From Piezodorus guildinii (lineage: Eukaryota; Arthropoda; Insecta; Hemiptera; Pentatomidae): 64,000 nucleotides of DNA. The translations under genes were made by a program, and so were the position numbers. Under the pieces are notes generated by a model. That model did no database searches. It was not told the origin of the DNA and saw only the letters and a program-made list of their open reading frames with translations. Location: positions 99,331,616 through 99,395,615 of the forward strand of contig CM041294.1 in NCBI GenBank assembly GCA_023052935.1. The letters are read 5' to 3'. Below, piece after piece: positions 38,662 to 49,725 of this stretch; within the stretch, counting starts at the first letter, position 1, and the number at the start of each line of letters is the position of its first letter.

Positions 38662-40924
38662 TTAAGGTTCCTTTCGCACTAGGCGCGGTATGAGCTTGAG
38701 GAGTGGGGTGGCTTTGTGCCTTTGTTGAAGTAAAATGGGGAGGAACCATTTTGCTGGTGGTTAAATGTTTGCGGGTCAGACTGCAGAGTCCAGACCCCTT
38801 CCCAGGGCGACCACGTCGACCAGGGGGAGAGAGCCTTGCCACCTTCCAGGCGCAGGTGGTGGAACTACGTCCCTGAAGAGAGGGTTCGCACAAGCCTTTA
38901 ACCCGTCAAAGAACTTGACATGCCTCCTGCAGATGAACTCTGGCACCGAGGGAAGATGGAGTTCCTCGTGGATGGTGGCATTTCTCGCCCGCTGGAGTGT
39001 GGTTCCTCTGACTATCCTCCTTAGGACGGAGTTCTGATAACCCTGCAGCCTTTTGATCGTGGACTGGTAGAGGTGGCGGAGCAGGGGCGCACCATGGAGT
39101 AGAGTCGGTCTGATAACGGCCTTGTAGATTTGCAACTTGAGTCGCAGTGAGAGCTGCGGCGAGATGAGTAGGTGGTAGAGTCTATGGGACTTCCTGCGGG
39201 CCAGCTTGATTCTTTCCCGTACATGGCTGGAGAATGTCAGGTGTCGGTCCAAGGTCACACCTAGGTAAAGAATTGAGTTGGAGAGAGGAAGTTTTACGCT
39301 GTCTATCTCAAACTCGGTGGGTAACTTCTTCTTCCCCTTCTGGAAGGACAAGATGATGGCGTCCGTTTTGGCTGGGTTGACCCTGATTCCGATCTTCTTC
39401 AATTCCCCAACTATGACGTTGGCTGCTTTCTGAGCCTGGTCACGTGCCTTGGTGGCGCTCATGCTGGTGGAGTAAATGGCGATGTCGTCCGCATAGGCTG
39501 CTACTGTTGCTCCCGGATGCTTTACTGAGACCACCGGTGCCGTGAAAACGACAAATAGTAGTGGCCCTAGTACAGACCCTTGAGGTACCCCGCAGATGGT
39601 ATCGTGTGGATTCGACAGGCTCCCGCCGACCCTTACAACGAAAGATCTTCGACTAAGATAGCTTCGGATCAATCGGCATAGGGAGGCAGGGAACTTGAAC
39701 TCCTCCAGACGGCGGAGTAATAGAGTGTGAGACACACAGTCGAAGGCCTGTGTGCAGTCCAAGGAGATTAGTGCTGTGGCATCGTTGTTCTTCCTCATCC
39801 GCTCCATGGTGTGGGCCTGCAACTTCGCCAGATGGTGTTCACAGGCTACCCCTCGTTGGAATCCTGTCTGTTCAGGTGGGATGATGTTCTCCTCCGTTCA
39901 GTGCTTCATCAGATGGTGGTGAACTAGCCTTTCTAAGATCTTACTTATGTGCGAGAGAAGACTGATCGGGCGATAGTGTTCCGTTGAATCTCCACTCTTC
40001 TCCGGTTTGAGTAGCGGCACTACGATCGCTTCTTTCCAAGCCTTAGGAAAATACGATAACCGGATGCACGTGTTAAAAATGTTCAATAAGAAGGCTTTAC
40101 CCCTCCTAGGGAGCATCTTCAACTGGACATAAGGAATATCGTCCTTCCCAGAGGACTTATTGCCCTTAGTACGTCGTAGCACCGACTCAAGCTGCTTGAA
40201 GGTGAAGTGGATGGGCTTCTCATTGGGGGACGGAGGTCTCCCTTCTGCAAGTCCTGGAGTAGCACTCACACGAGCCTCTTCCCTCGCTTCATAGTCGGTA
40301 GCCAGTTCAACCGGGGTAAACAGATCGCTTTCAGACGTCAGGTGCACAGTCCTCTTCTTGGCGACATGAGTCCTGATGAGTTTCCAGAATTGCTTCTGGT
40401 CGTCATGAGTCCTCCGGAGCTGTTCGCCAGAGGGCGGTCTTCCAGGCACGCATGAGGCTGGCTATATGCCTGGTCATCGCATTGATGGCCGGTTTCAAGC
40501 CGTAATCACCCGTGCGGTAAAAGACGTTCCTCAGGTTGTTCCTTTGGGCTACCAAGGCGAGTATGTGCTTCGGAGGCTTTCTGAGAGCGATCGGCTGGGG
40601 GCTGAACCTAGGGATATTATAGTTCGCGGACTTCTGTATGGTAGCGGTGGTGACGGCCACAGCGCCATCCACCTCGGCTTCAGATCTCAGAGGCTGTATC
40701 TTGGGTAGTGTATTATCGACACTAGCCTTATTGCCCTTCCAGTCGGCCTTGTGAAAGAGGTACTTGCTAGCCGGGAGTGTGGGGGGCGTTCCCTCGAAGG
40801 TGTAAATCACAGGCCGATGGTCAGACGGTGTGCTGATCTCTGGTCAGGAGTAGGTCTAGTGTGGATGTCCAGCAAGGTCGGGCCGCTTCATTTCATTTCA
40901 AGAATTCAATTAAATTTACCGTTG
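38662..40924 (-). mobile_element. 5'-truncated Jockey-like element, family C copy 1
   Basis: 2.26 kb on the minus strand, GC-richer than its surroundings. It contains the end of an endonuclease, an RT with one stop and frameshifts, and a 3' UTR sharing AAAATGGTTCCTCCCCATTT-like sequence with the copy at 50657-51925. It has no evident A tail. About 40 bp at the 5' edge (40885-40924) do not match the element. Confidence 0.8.
38776..40850 (-). pseudogene. Family C ORF2: endonuclease end, RT and C-terminus
   Basis: From the 5' side: STLDLLLTRDQHTV, a frameshift, SDHRPVIYTF (end of the endonuclease domain), ALVAQRNNLRNVFYRTGDYG, a second frameshift near 40430, THDDQKQFWKLIRTHVAKKR, SSGKDDIPYVQLKMLPRRGK, YRPISLLSHISKILERLVHH, then one TGA at about 39898. 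The frame resumes as EQTGFQRGVACEHHLAKLQA, SLDCTQAFDCVSHTLLLRR (first catalytic Asp), ICGVPQGSVLGPLLFVVF, AAYADDIAIYSTS (YADD near 39485-39500), LYLGVTLDRHLTFSSHVRER and a C-terminus ending LPLVDVVALGRGLDSAV. With one stop and two frameshifts it is only lightly damaged. Confidence 0.85.
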
Positions 40925-40937
40925 AATTCATTTAAGC
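40925..40937 (+). repeat. 13-bp direct repeat flanking family C copy 1 (right)
   Basis: AATTCATTTAAGC, matches 38649-38661. Confidence 0.7.
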
Positions 40938-40994
40938 AGCAGCATGCTACAAATTTGTATATCACAGAACTTTTCAATTTTTCGAGAAGTAAAA

Positions 40995-41105
40995 TGAGGG
41001 TGCAGTCAAATTAACACACAATTACGTAGAAACTGAATTTAATAGTGCTGACGTTTCCGCCTAAATTTTAGGCCTCTTCAGGGCGATTGTAGGAGTGAGA
41101 GTCAA
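40995..41105 (-). repeat. CGTTTC-type module arm
   Basis: GAGGGTGCAGTCAAATTAAC, ACACAATTACGTAGAAAC, TGCTGACGTTTCCGCC, TTTTAGGCCTCTTCAGGGCG. Same order as in the module at 15000-15130. Confidence 0.65.
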
Positions 41106-42295
41106 ACGATGATTGCTGTTTTATTCTACTTATGAAAAATATTTCATAAAATATGACTTATGTAGCTCATTTATATCGATAGAAAAACATAATATTTCCA
41201 TATGATAATTTTTTTTTATAATTACTTAATTTCTAGTTATTTATTAATTATTTCAAATCAGTTTGTATGAAGGTGTCCCTCATTCACGGCCTTATTTACG
41301 GTCATTATTTATCTTGCATTCTCTTTAGGTTAAAATGTGTCATGCTTAAATTTATCACCTTTCACATAACCTACTAATTTGAATTCCTTGTGCAGGTAAG
41401 ATTGCTCTTGACTAATGACTCTTACGTTATTCGTCTAATAATCGCTTGATGAATGCTTTTAGCAATGTTAAGTATTAGTAGTTTACACATAAATTCATTA
41501 ATTGATTTATTTATTTTTTTTTTTAATGTTATTATATTATTTATTCAGGAGCTACTCATAGTTTAATGATCTTTTAGTTCTTATACATTTATTGTAATTT
41601 TATTTTAAAAAATCTAGAAAAACTATAATACATCGTTTACAGAATTGAAATTTTAAAACCAAACTTTGAATATAAATGTAATCATTTATTTAATTTAAAT
41701 TTGCATCTGTCATAATAAATGCATAATAAAGTAAATCTGAGTAAAATATTAAACTCGTGCGTGTACACACTTATATTTTAGAAATTACTGAATAGCAGGA
41801 CTCCAAAAAATATTCTAAATTAAAAAAGTCTTAAAGCCGTATTTTTTTTTAGATGCCTTGGCAAGTCGTTATGAACCTATAAACCTATAACTCTATGTTA
41901 TATTTTATGTTTTAATGAGGAAGGTTAGGTTGATTCAGTGTTATATCATACAAGTTATATTCTTCCATATAGTAATCAAGATTTAGAAAACACTTTCGTT
42001 TCTAATTCCACGTAAGTAGTTAAAATATATGGTAAGCTGTTTTAAATCCATAAACTAACATTGTTATTCACTAATTTTGACTTTTAGGTCATTTCATAAA
42101 AACAAATTTTTCAAAGTAAAATAAATGGGACTCCCATGGAAACTAAATTAATCTTTAGAAAAAGTTCATTTAAACCATAAAATAATTATAAATCGAATAA
42201 AATAAAAATTAACTTAACACACAAATAAACTGAACCGATTTTAACCAGTTTATTTTTCAAATTTCTGCCGATGAATATAGTGGATATTATTAGTT
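41106..42295. other. AT-rich spacer, no gene seen
   Basis: Very AT-rich. No open frame of note and no repeat recognised. Confidence 0.5.
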
Positions 42296-42327
42296 GACCG
42301 TTGAGAATTACTGGAAGTAATAAGTCC

Positions 42328-42587
42328 AGGGGAGCCAGTGGCTGAGTGGCTAGCGCGCTAGTCCGGCGGGGGTTTTATAAGGATGTAAAAAAATGTGGAT
42401 TCACTCACAACCTCTCCCCCGGCTATGTGAGACCCGTCAGCCAAATGGTGGCCACTCACAAAATTAGTCGTAGGGAGTGATTACCCTACACTAAAAATTG
42501 CATCGTGAAACGTGAGTGTAAACTTGCAGGAGTTTACACCGTGAGGCCTAGGGCCTACATGGCCTGTCGTGCCACTGGAAGAAGAAG
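42328..42587 (+). mobile_element. tRNA-derived SINE candidate (SINE-C)
   Basis: It starts AGGGGAGCCAGTGGCTGAGT, where TGGCTGAGTGGCTAGCGC resembles box A of Ser/Leu-type tRNAs. A box B candidate (GTGGATTCACTC) lies at about 42397-42408, farther away than usual. The tail is GAA repeats, and AATAAGTCC occurs on both sides (42319-42327 and 42588-42596) as a TSD. About 260 bp. Confidence 0.7.
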
Positions 42588-42659
42588 AATAAGTCCGGGT
42601 TGCGGTCTGTGAATGAAACAATTGAGAAGTTTCAACTTTTTATTTTCTGCCAACGTTAC

Positions 42660-43311
42660 TACATCCATCACTGTTCTTACTATTATATAGGTTTTTACTT
42701 TACAAATTTTGTTGAATAATTTTTTTTTTCTAGTATCATTATTATTATATGTTTAATCTTATTAATTCTTTTTATGTTAGAATTACAATATTACTCATTA
42801 TTGTCAGATCCCGTCTAAAATGCGGCGCGTATTTTTCATTTTAACTTTCGTACGTACTTTCCTTTCTACCTACCTACACTCGATTATACGAATGTATCTT
42901 GTTCCCATTCGCCCACAATACGGTACTTATCTCAAATCTACTCCATATTTCAATTTTTCTTATTTTATGTGATTTGGATATCTTTTTACATTATCTTTAG
43001 TCATTATCTATTCTGTATAGCCCTTTCATTATTACACTATAGTAATTGAGACGTTGATTTCCAAAAGGTACTAAAGGACATTTTTTATGAAATTGATTTT
43101 TTTACATATTTGTATTCTCATCATTTAGTTTTATCTAAATATTCTATTTGATGTTGTCTAATGAATTCTCAAATCCTTAAAAAACGCGATTTATAAATGC
43201 GGTCATTTTCTAAAAGTACTTATTACGCATTCATTTTCGTTCCAAATCATTCTAAAAAAATTCATTTCATAACTTTAATATGATGTTATTATTATAGTAA
43301 AAAATAATTCT
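42660..43311. other. AT-rich body of the inverted-repeat element
   Basis: No coding potential seen. The segment 43036-43085 pairs with 44400-44445 as an inner inverted repeat. Confidence 0.5.
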
Positions 43312-43323
43312 AAATTTTAAGGC
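43312..43323 (+). repeat. Left TSD of Jockey B copy 3
   Basis: AAATTTTAAGGC, repeated at 44316-44327 after the poly(A). The leading As are ambiguous. Confidence 0.9.
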
Positions 43324-44291
43324 GTACACACGTCACCTTCACCCTTCGACGTAAATCCTGTCCAACAGTTAAATTCAATTCCATACCGCTTCCTTCCTCA
43401 GACACAGTCCGGTACCTTGGCTTTTTACTAGACAAAAGACTGACGTGGAACCCACATACGAGACTTAAAAGGATAGAACTCAACCGCAGATTCGGCCGGT
43501 TATACAAATTACTAAACAGAAAATCTCATCTTACAGTCGACAACAAATTACTAATATATAAGACAGTACTGAAACCTATATGGACCTACGGACTTGAACT
43601 ATGGGGGACAACTAAACATTCTAACATCAAACGTATCCAATCCTTCCAATCCAAAGTCCTCCGAACAATAGTTAATGCTCCTTATTACGTTACCAACTGT
43701 ACCCTACACCATGACCTTAATATTCCATTTATTTTAGACCTGATACCATCCAAATTCTCCAAATTCCATCAGAACCTTCTTCATCATCCTAATCCTCTTG
43801 CTCAATCGCTTTCCAGCTTCACCCATCCCTACAATCCTCCTCGAAGATTGAAACGGCAGTGGCCCCGCGACACTGGTCAGATCCTCCACTCATGTACTGT
43901 ATGTTTGTGGCTATTCCGCTCTGGCTCGGCCTCCACTGGCATACACCAGTGAAGCGCTGAGTGGGAGGCGCTGGGATCTCTTGGATTCCGCTTCTCTCCC
44001 CACTTGTGGGGGGAGCAGCCGAGTCTAGGGTTCCTTTGGCTGATTGTATATATTGTATATAGTTAAGTATGCTTGTATGATTTTTATTTATTTCCCAACT
44101 TGTATTTATCTCTACTACAGGTTGTTGTTTTGATTTGTTTCTTGTTGCTTTTTTTTGTATATATTTGAATTTATTTATTTCAGATTTTATGTAAATTGAC
44201 TTTATCATTATTGGCTGTATATATTGTATGAATGTGTACTACATCTCTATTACTACTGTTCATTATGCAACAAATTGTAATATTTCTCAAT

Positions 44292-44315
<24 letters not shown>
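43324..44315 (+). pseudogene. 5'-truncated Jockey element, family B copy 3
   Basis: 992 bp with the last about 190 codons of ORF2, the 3' UTR and a 25-A tail. The frame reads HVTFTLRRKSCPTVKFNSIP, RYLGFLLDKRLTWNPHTRLK, KPIWTYGLELWGTTKHSN and NPPRRLKRQWPRD, with no stop up to that point. A small deletion of about 30 bases removes the ORF2 stop and half of the ATTG/AATG stem-loop. The 3' UTR carries the same hairpin cassette as copy 2 (CACTGG/CCAGTG near 43934-43951, CTCTCCCCAC/GTGGGGGGAG at 43994-44015). The RT core is absent. Confidence 0.9.
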
Positions 44316-44324
<9 letters not shown>

Positions 44325-44327
44325 GGC
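44316..44327 (+). repeat. Right TSD of Jockey B copy 3
   Basis: AAATTTTAAGGC, matches 43312-43323. Confidence 0.9.
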
Positions 44328-44690
44328 AAAGAGATCCAAATTAGCTAGTTTAATAATATAGTAATGAGAGATTTTCGCGCTTCCTGTAAAATTTCCTAGA
44401 ATGGATATAGTACCTTTTGGAAATCAACGTCTCAATTGTAGTTTAATTAATCGTTTTCCTTACACCTCTATTTATTTTTATGTTTTTAATATCAATTGTT
44501 TATAAAATATTGTATTTAATCTTATTTTAAATGTATTTCTTTTGTATCGGTTTAGCCCTGATGATGACCCTTAGGGGCTGTCGAAACGTTAGCAAAAAAT
44601 AAATTGTTGGAATTACTTAATTGTTTCATTCATTAACCACCACCCGGACTAATTCCTTTCAGCAATTATATCAAACGTAATATGTCCTTG

Positions 44691-45329
44691 CTATGTGCAA
44701 TTTTCACTAAAATTAACTCATAATCCTCAAGTGACAACCTCTTAATTGGTTAAACTCAACATTTTTTCAACATAAATAACACTACATTTAAATTGCACCC
44801 GTGCGAAGCAAAGGAGGATCGCTTGTTCTAAATAAATTAACTCTATTAAATAAATCTATTTTATACCCGTAGTTGTTGCACAAGTAATAGAAGTATATCG
44901 TTTCCTAGATGACTATATAGGTGATCCCCATGCAGTCAGAGAATCTATTCCGTGATGTTTCCCCGCCCTGGAGATAGGCTAGGGTATCCAGTATCTGATG
45001 GGAGCCTAATGCAGTAGCCCTTTTCCACTATCTCCTCCCTTTATCAGGCCCTTCTCGTAGCCCTTCTATCGAATGTTTTCCTGCAGGTCCATTCTGTATA
45101 AGGTCTTTCCCTTCATATAACCCAACAGCTCTTGATGGTTTGAACGTGAACATTTGTAGCAGTGAAGCGATCAAGAAAAGATACATTTTACAAATATTGA
45201 TATCTACAACTGTATTTACAAAAAAAATAAATAAATAAAAAATATATTAAGTAAAGGTGATAGTTATATAGTTCAATGGCATATACATTTAGAGAAGCTT
45301 GTAAGCACTCAAAAGTATTCTTAACTAGA
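44691..45329. other. Spacer with an unidentified GC-richer patch
   Basis: The interval 44930-45130 is GC-richer (GAGATAGGCTAGGGTATCCA, TCTCCTCCCTTTATCAGGCC) and may be a scrap of an element, but I recognise no domain or promoter boxes. Confidence 0.35.
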
Positions 45330-45700
45330 AGGTCCCGGGGCCTTCTCCTTTTCAGGCGCCTCGGAGGATTATCAGAAATTGAAGAGGAAGTAAGGATTGA
45401 AACTAATGGGTTAGAGTAAGAATGTAGTTTGTCATAACATAGGGTACATTAAGGTCTTTATGGATAAGCTTATTCGTGACAAAGTAAAGAGCGTTGAGGA
45501 TTTCACGAAGGATTTCGGGTTCTAAGGATTGGATGCGGGAAGAATTTGATGGTTAGTAGAGCCCCCCCCCCCCCCATAGCTCTACTCCGTAAGTCCAGAT
45601 TGGCCTTATAATAGTCATGTAGATGAGCCTTTTGTTGTTAAAAGGAAGGGTTGACCGTTTGTCTAGTAAGCGTTGAATTAGCCTAAAACAGAGACAAATA
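45330..45700 (-). pseudogene. Jockey-like LINE, family A copy 5
   Basis: Minus-strand C-terminal fragment: PRRLKRRRPRDLLV-like end near 45340, NPLVSILTSSSI-like, then LIHKDLNVPYVM-like, RIQSLEPEILREILNALYF, a run of about 14-15 C at 45564-45579 where relatives have CCCCAAAGC, and YGVELWG. The 3' UTR is not recognisable and no TSD was found. It is dead. Confidence 0.8.
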
Positions 45701-47839
45701 AACATTAAATTTATTAATGTCAATAAATATTATTATAGTATTACAAGAGATCATTATTTAATATTTTGGCCATTGTTAATTATTTGCAATCGGCACCGAT
45801 TCGGACAGTTATAGGATAAGATCGACTCAACAATCACATTAAGTGTTAATAATTACTTTTTTTTAACATTTAAGATTTTCTTTGTCTCCTGAAATATTTA
45901 TATATGAACACATTTTTTTGTCTTTCATTTTATTGTTTTAAATGTTAACTGTCCTCAATATTGATAGGATTGGAAAAAAAAAAGAAAAAAGAAAACCAAA
46001 CCTGAAGACAAATGATCTACTAACAAAATCAAGGTCACTGTTAAAAATAGTTACAATGATTTTTCATTTATATGAGTTCGCCCTGAATAGTAAGTGTTCA
46101 ATGCCACATCGATTTCTACTCACCTCACAGATCCAGTTATGAACTCTAGAAATACAATAAACAATAAGGTTTGCAAATATTTTCATCATAACATTTTATT
46201 TGGGGTTGTATAGCGATTATAATTTTTTTACTAATAAATTTACATCGATAATACAAATGAATGGATTTTTGTTTATTAATTTTTAAAAACATAGGCCTTG
46301 TATTAGAAAAAGGGAAATTATTAGTTGTTCTTGGCTTTAAATTAAAAATAAACACTATTGCTTTATATATTTGTTAAAATATAATACAAAAGCTGCGACC
46401 GTGTATGCTAAGTGTTCATAAAATAAACACACTTTACTACTGTTTACTAACAGTGCATGCTTGCTAAATCCAACCGTTGAGTTTAGCAGTTTTATTTTCC
46501 ACATTCCGCTTTAGCATTGCTTAATATAAACATTAATATTATACAGCGCTGACTGCTCAAACTGATATTCCGCCTTAAACGTACTATATTAAATTTTCAA
46601 GGTAATATATGAGGAATGTTGTTAGGCATTAAAATTACTCCAGAGACGGAAATAATTTTAAATTAATTTACAAAGAAGAATATTTAAGTATTAAACTAAT
46701 GATCATAGAAATATAAGTTTTTTAAATTAAAGTTTTTTGTGTTTTTATGGAACATTTTTGGATGTGTTTGGTCGACGTATTACTCAAGGTTATAAAATAA
46801 TTGCACTTCTCAGAAATCATTTAGTTTTCGAATTTTTATTGCTTTATACATTTTAAACATAAATTTGTGATGGTTTTCGCAACTTTTTCTTACCTTTATA
46901 TTTTAAATTTTAGGACGAAGGTGCAAATCTTATCAGATAACTACAACTGTTCCTAAAAACAATATATAAAAATTACTATAAATAAAGTTGCCAACGGTTT
47001 CAGCAATTTAACAGAAATTTCACACTTGTACTTGCGAAAAATCATTTTCAATGATAACATCATTAGAATAATTTAGGATATATTTGAAGTCAGGTGACAT
47101 AAAAACTGTTTCTCGATATTTGATATCATGGTACTGTTTCAACTATGTAATAACTATAAAGTTATTATTAAAACAAAAGAAATACATTTAAAAAAATAGA
47201 CTTCATTTAATATTGCTTGCCAAGAAACCGAATAGCTGTGTTCAATTTTTCTTTTTTTTTTAACTTTTACTTGTTTGAAAAATATTATGGAAAGTACACA
47301 TTGTCCGCTGTACACATTGTGTAATTCACCATTTAGTAATTTAGGTATATATTTTTTAGGTTGTGTTTAAGCTTAATGATTTGATGATGTTCAAATACTC
47401 CGTTCACTATTGTAAAACTCGTTTGCGGTATTCAAACCTGCTTATAACGCCTCATTGACATATCCTTCCTAATCCGATCCTCGTTTGTATGGAATTTTAA
47501 TCCTTCATATATTAGTACCTCTGATTCTCTTTCGGCCTTCAAATCTAGTCTACTCACTCACTTTCTTTGTTTTCTTCTAAATATATTTGAGAAAATTGTT
47601 AAAATCAGCATAACTAAAATATGTAGAGAAACGATTATTTTAGTAATTTTTTTTATTTTGTGTAGCATTTTCACTTTTATCAATATTACTTCATCAACAT
47701 CATCATACCGCAAAATTTGTAATTAAGATTCGTACGTATCCACATGTTTTTCTGTTTTATTTTTAGCCTATTTATTGAAATAAATTGTCTATATCATTTT
47801 TAGGAGCTAAATTTTAATTTATTACTTTTAGAATAAATT
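45701..47839. other. AT-rich spacer, no gene seen
   Basis: About 2.1 kb of AT-rich DNA. Small frames such as 45942-46142 are Lys-rich readings of A runs. Nothing recognised. Confidence 0.5.
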
Positions 47840-48145
47840 TTATATTTTTAGAGAGGAAATTATTGTAGGCAGGCTAAGGATTGGTCACTGCATTTACACA
47901 TGGCTACCTTTTAAGCGCCAACCTGCGAAAAATGCAACAATACTCCTTTAACTGTGAAACACTTGCTAATTGACTGCCCGCTTTTCGAGAAATCTAGGAA
48001 AAAAGTCGACCAAAAGAAAACCATGAGAGAAATACTTAAATTGAGGACGAAAGTATAACTACGTAATATGATTCTAATAAGGAATGTAATTATTTCGACC
48101 ATGCCAGTGACCCTTAAGGGTAGAGGTGGATAAATAAATAAAAAT
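47840..48145 (+). pseudogene. I-clade-like LINE ORF2 C-terminus
   Basis: A plus-strand frame reads PTCEKCNNTPLTVKHLLIDC then CPLFEKSRKKVDQKKTMREI and stops at about 48056. CxxC...TVxHxxxxCP is the zinc-binding C-terminus of ORF2 in I-like elements. A short 3' UTR (CCAGTGACCCTTAAGGGTAG) ends in ATAAATAAATAAAAATG. It is only the extreme 3' end, 5'-truncated. It is a different copy from 22990-23300, which has lost the last Cys. Confidence 0.75.
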
Positions 48146-48219
48146 GAATTGTATTTTTTTGGTTTTTATTTCTATTTTTTGTGTGTGTTTTTACTCTAAA
48201 GCACTAAATTTCTTTATTA

Positions 48220-48231
48220 TATATTTTATAA
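48220..48231 (+). repeat. Left TSD of SINE-A copy 2
   Basis: TATATTTTATAA, repeated at 48555-48566. Confidence 0.9.
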
Positions 48232-48554
48232 GGGGAGCGGCGTGGTCTAGTGGATAGAGCACTAGTCTGCTGTGCTCCGGGTCCTGGGTTCGAATCCCGC
48301 CTGTGGCAGAATATTATTTATTCTGTTAATTCAGTTGGGGGGCGACCCTAGGGTATGGAGACCCTCCTGGGGCAGACCCAGCCTCTATAAAGTGGGTACC
48401 CAAATTAATTGGCGAAAAACCTGGCGGCTGAGCGTGATTAAGGCCTAATCACCACATTGCACTGCCCTTAGCCTAGAAACAGTACGAATCTCTATATGTA
48501 CTGAGCCCAAGACCCTTCATGGGTTGTAGTGGTACAGGTTTTTTTTTTTTTTTT
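48232..48554 (+). mobile_element. tRNA-derived SINE (SINE-A), copy 2
   Basis: A 323-bp homologue of 4236-4555, starting GGGGAGCGGCGTGGTCTAGT, with box A TGGTCTAGTGG (48243-48253) and box B GGGTTCGAATCCC (48286-48298). It has an AAGAC insertion near the 3' end relative to copy 1 and also ends in a T run. Box B is closer to consensus than in copy 1. Confidence 0.92.
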
Positions 48555-48566
48555 TATATTTTATAA

Positions 48567-49617
48567 TATTCTTCTAAAATATAAATTTGTGGTTATTATT
48601 AATGTTAGTATAAGTGATTGGGTAGAATAAATACTCTAATATTTAATAACAGCCGATGATGGTGTCTTAATATGTGAAAGTTACTTTTCTCGATTAGTCA
48701 CTGATAATATCCTCGTTCAATGTCCAAAAATTAAATTCCAGTATTTAATAAAACTGACGGGTCAGACTATAAATTGAGATTGACTTTCCTAGTTTGCTGA
48801 AGTATCTGATCTCCGATAAACAGTTAGGTCTACAACCTTCATGCACGCGAGCTGCTAATCTTGCCGGTATCTTCAGCCTACGGGGGAGGTTCCTAAAGCG
48901 TCACGTAACGTTAGGTTCTTCAGAAGTAGGTTAATTATCCCGAGTAGGTCTTGTCGCAATGCCAGGTTGCGGTACCAATGGGTAATATCTATTGTTCAGC
49001 TGCTATGTCATATTAGATCTGTTGTAAGAAAAACAAAATTATTAATATTTGAGTAAGAATAAAAAAGATAGGATTGTGAGACTATAACAACAAAATAGAA
49101 TGAATTTTAAAGTCATAAATAATAACATTAATAATAATCTCAACTCTAAAGCTAAGCTTTTTTCTATTGGTGTCACAGTCAACAAGTCCAAGAGAAAACT
49201 CATATAAAACTTATTTTAGCAAATTAAAAAAACTGTTATTTACATCTATATTATTTGCAACACGTGTTAAATTCCTCTAACAGTTTTAATTTAATATATA
49301 ATTTTTAATTATTTTTTAAAGTTTATTCCTGCAATGCAGTTGACAATAAATGAATGTGAGGTGATACCTATTAAACATTTATGTTTTGTATTAATGTGTT
49401 GGTTTTTTCCGTGTAAGTTATCAAAAAGCTCGTGGCCTAAATTTGTGCGCTGACATGTCAAGGGCTGAATAGCAGAAATAATTTTGCTTCTATTATAATT
49501 CTTAAATATTTCTGATAGTTTTGGATTAAAATTTTTGAATTTTCGGTATGTTTTCTCTTTTTGGCTGCCCGCCTGTATTGAATAGACCACCTTATGTATT
49601 GAGTGTAGTGCGCACAG
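48567..49617. other. Spacer, no gene seen
   Basis: The interval 48770-49000 is GC-richer and may be an old repeat, but no boxes or frames are recognisable. The rest is AT-rich. The minus frame at 49309-49590 has no recognised domain. Confidence 0.4.
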
Positions 49618-49725
49618 AAATTTTAGTATTTTATTTTTTCAATGTTATCTGTCTGTTCTTGATGTGTTGGGGTCTACACACCAAGGAAAGACAGATAACA
49701 TTGAAAAAATAAAATACTAAAATTT
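49618..49725. repeat. Perfect 37-bp inverted repeat with 34-nt loop
   Basis: Arms 49618-49654 (from AAATTTTAGTATTTTATTTT to ATGTTATCTGTCT) and 49689-49725 are exact reverse complements. The loop GTTCTTGATGTGTTGG... contains a weaker inner TGTGT/ACACA pairing. No TSD or element ends identified. Confidence 0.95.

Larger units (their letters stand above)
42296..44690. repeat. Inverted-repeat element with two nested insertions
   Basis: Left arm pieces: GACCGTTGAGAATTACTGGA, AATAAGTCCGGGTTGCGGTC, GAATGAAACAATTGAGAAG, TTTCTGCCAACGTT and, at 43045-43075, TAATTGAGACGTTGATTTCC with AAAAGGTACT. Right arm (44405-44690): AGTACCTTTTGGAAATCAAC, CGTCTCAATTGTAG, CGAAACGTTAGC, AATTGTTTCATTCATTAACC, ACCCGGACTAATTCC. 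The outer parts match the arms of the palindrome at 24351-24620. A SINE (42328-42587) and Jockey B copy 3 (43324-44315) were added later. Confidence 0.65.

Noticed and set aside
43819..44208. Minus-strand frame in the Jockey B copy 3 3' UTR
   Set aside because: Antisense reading of a non-coding tail with hairpins.
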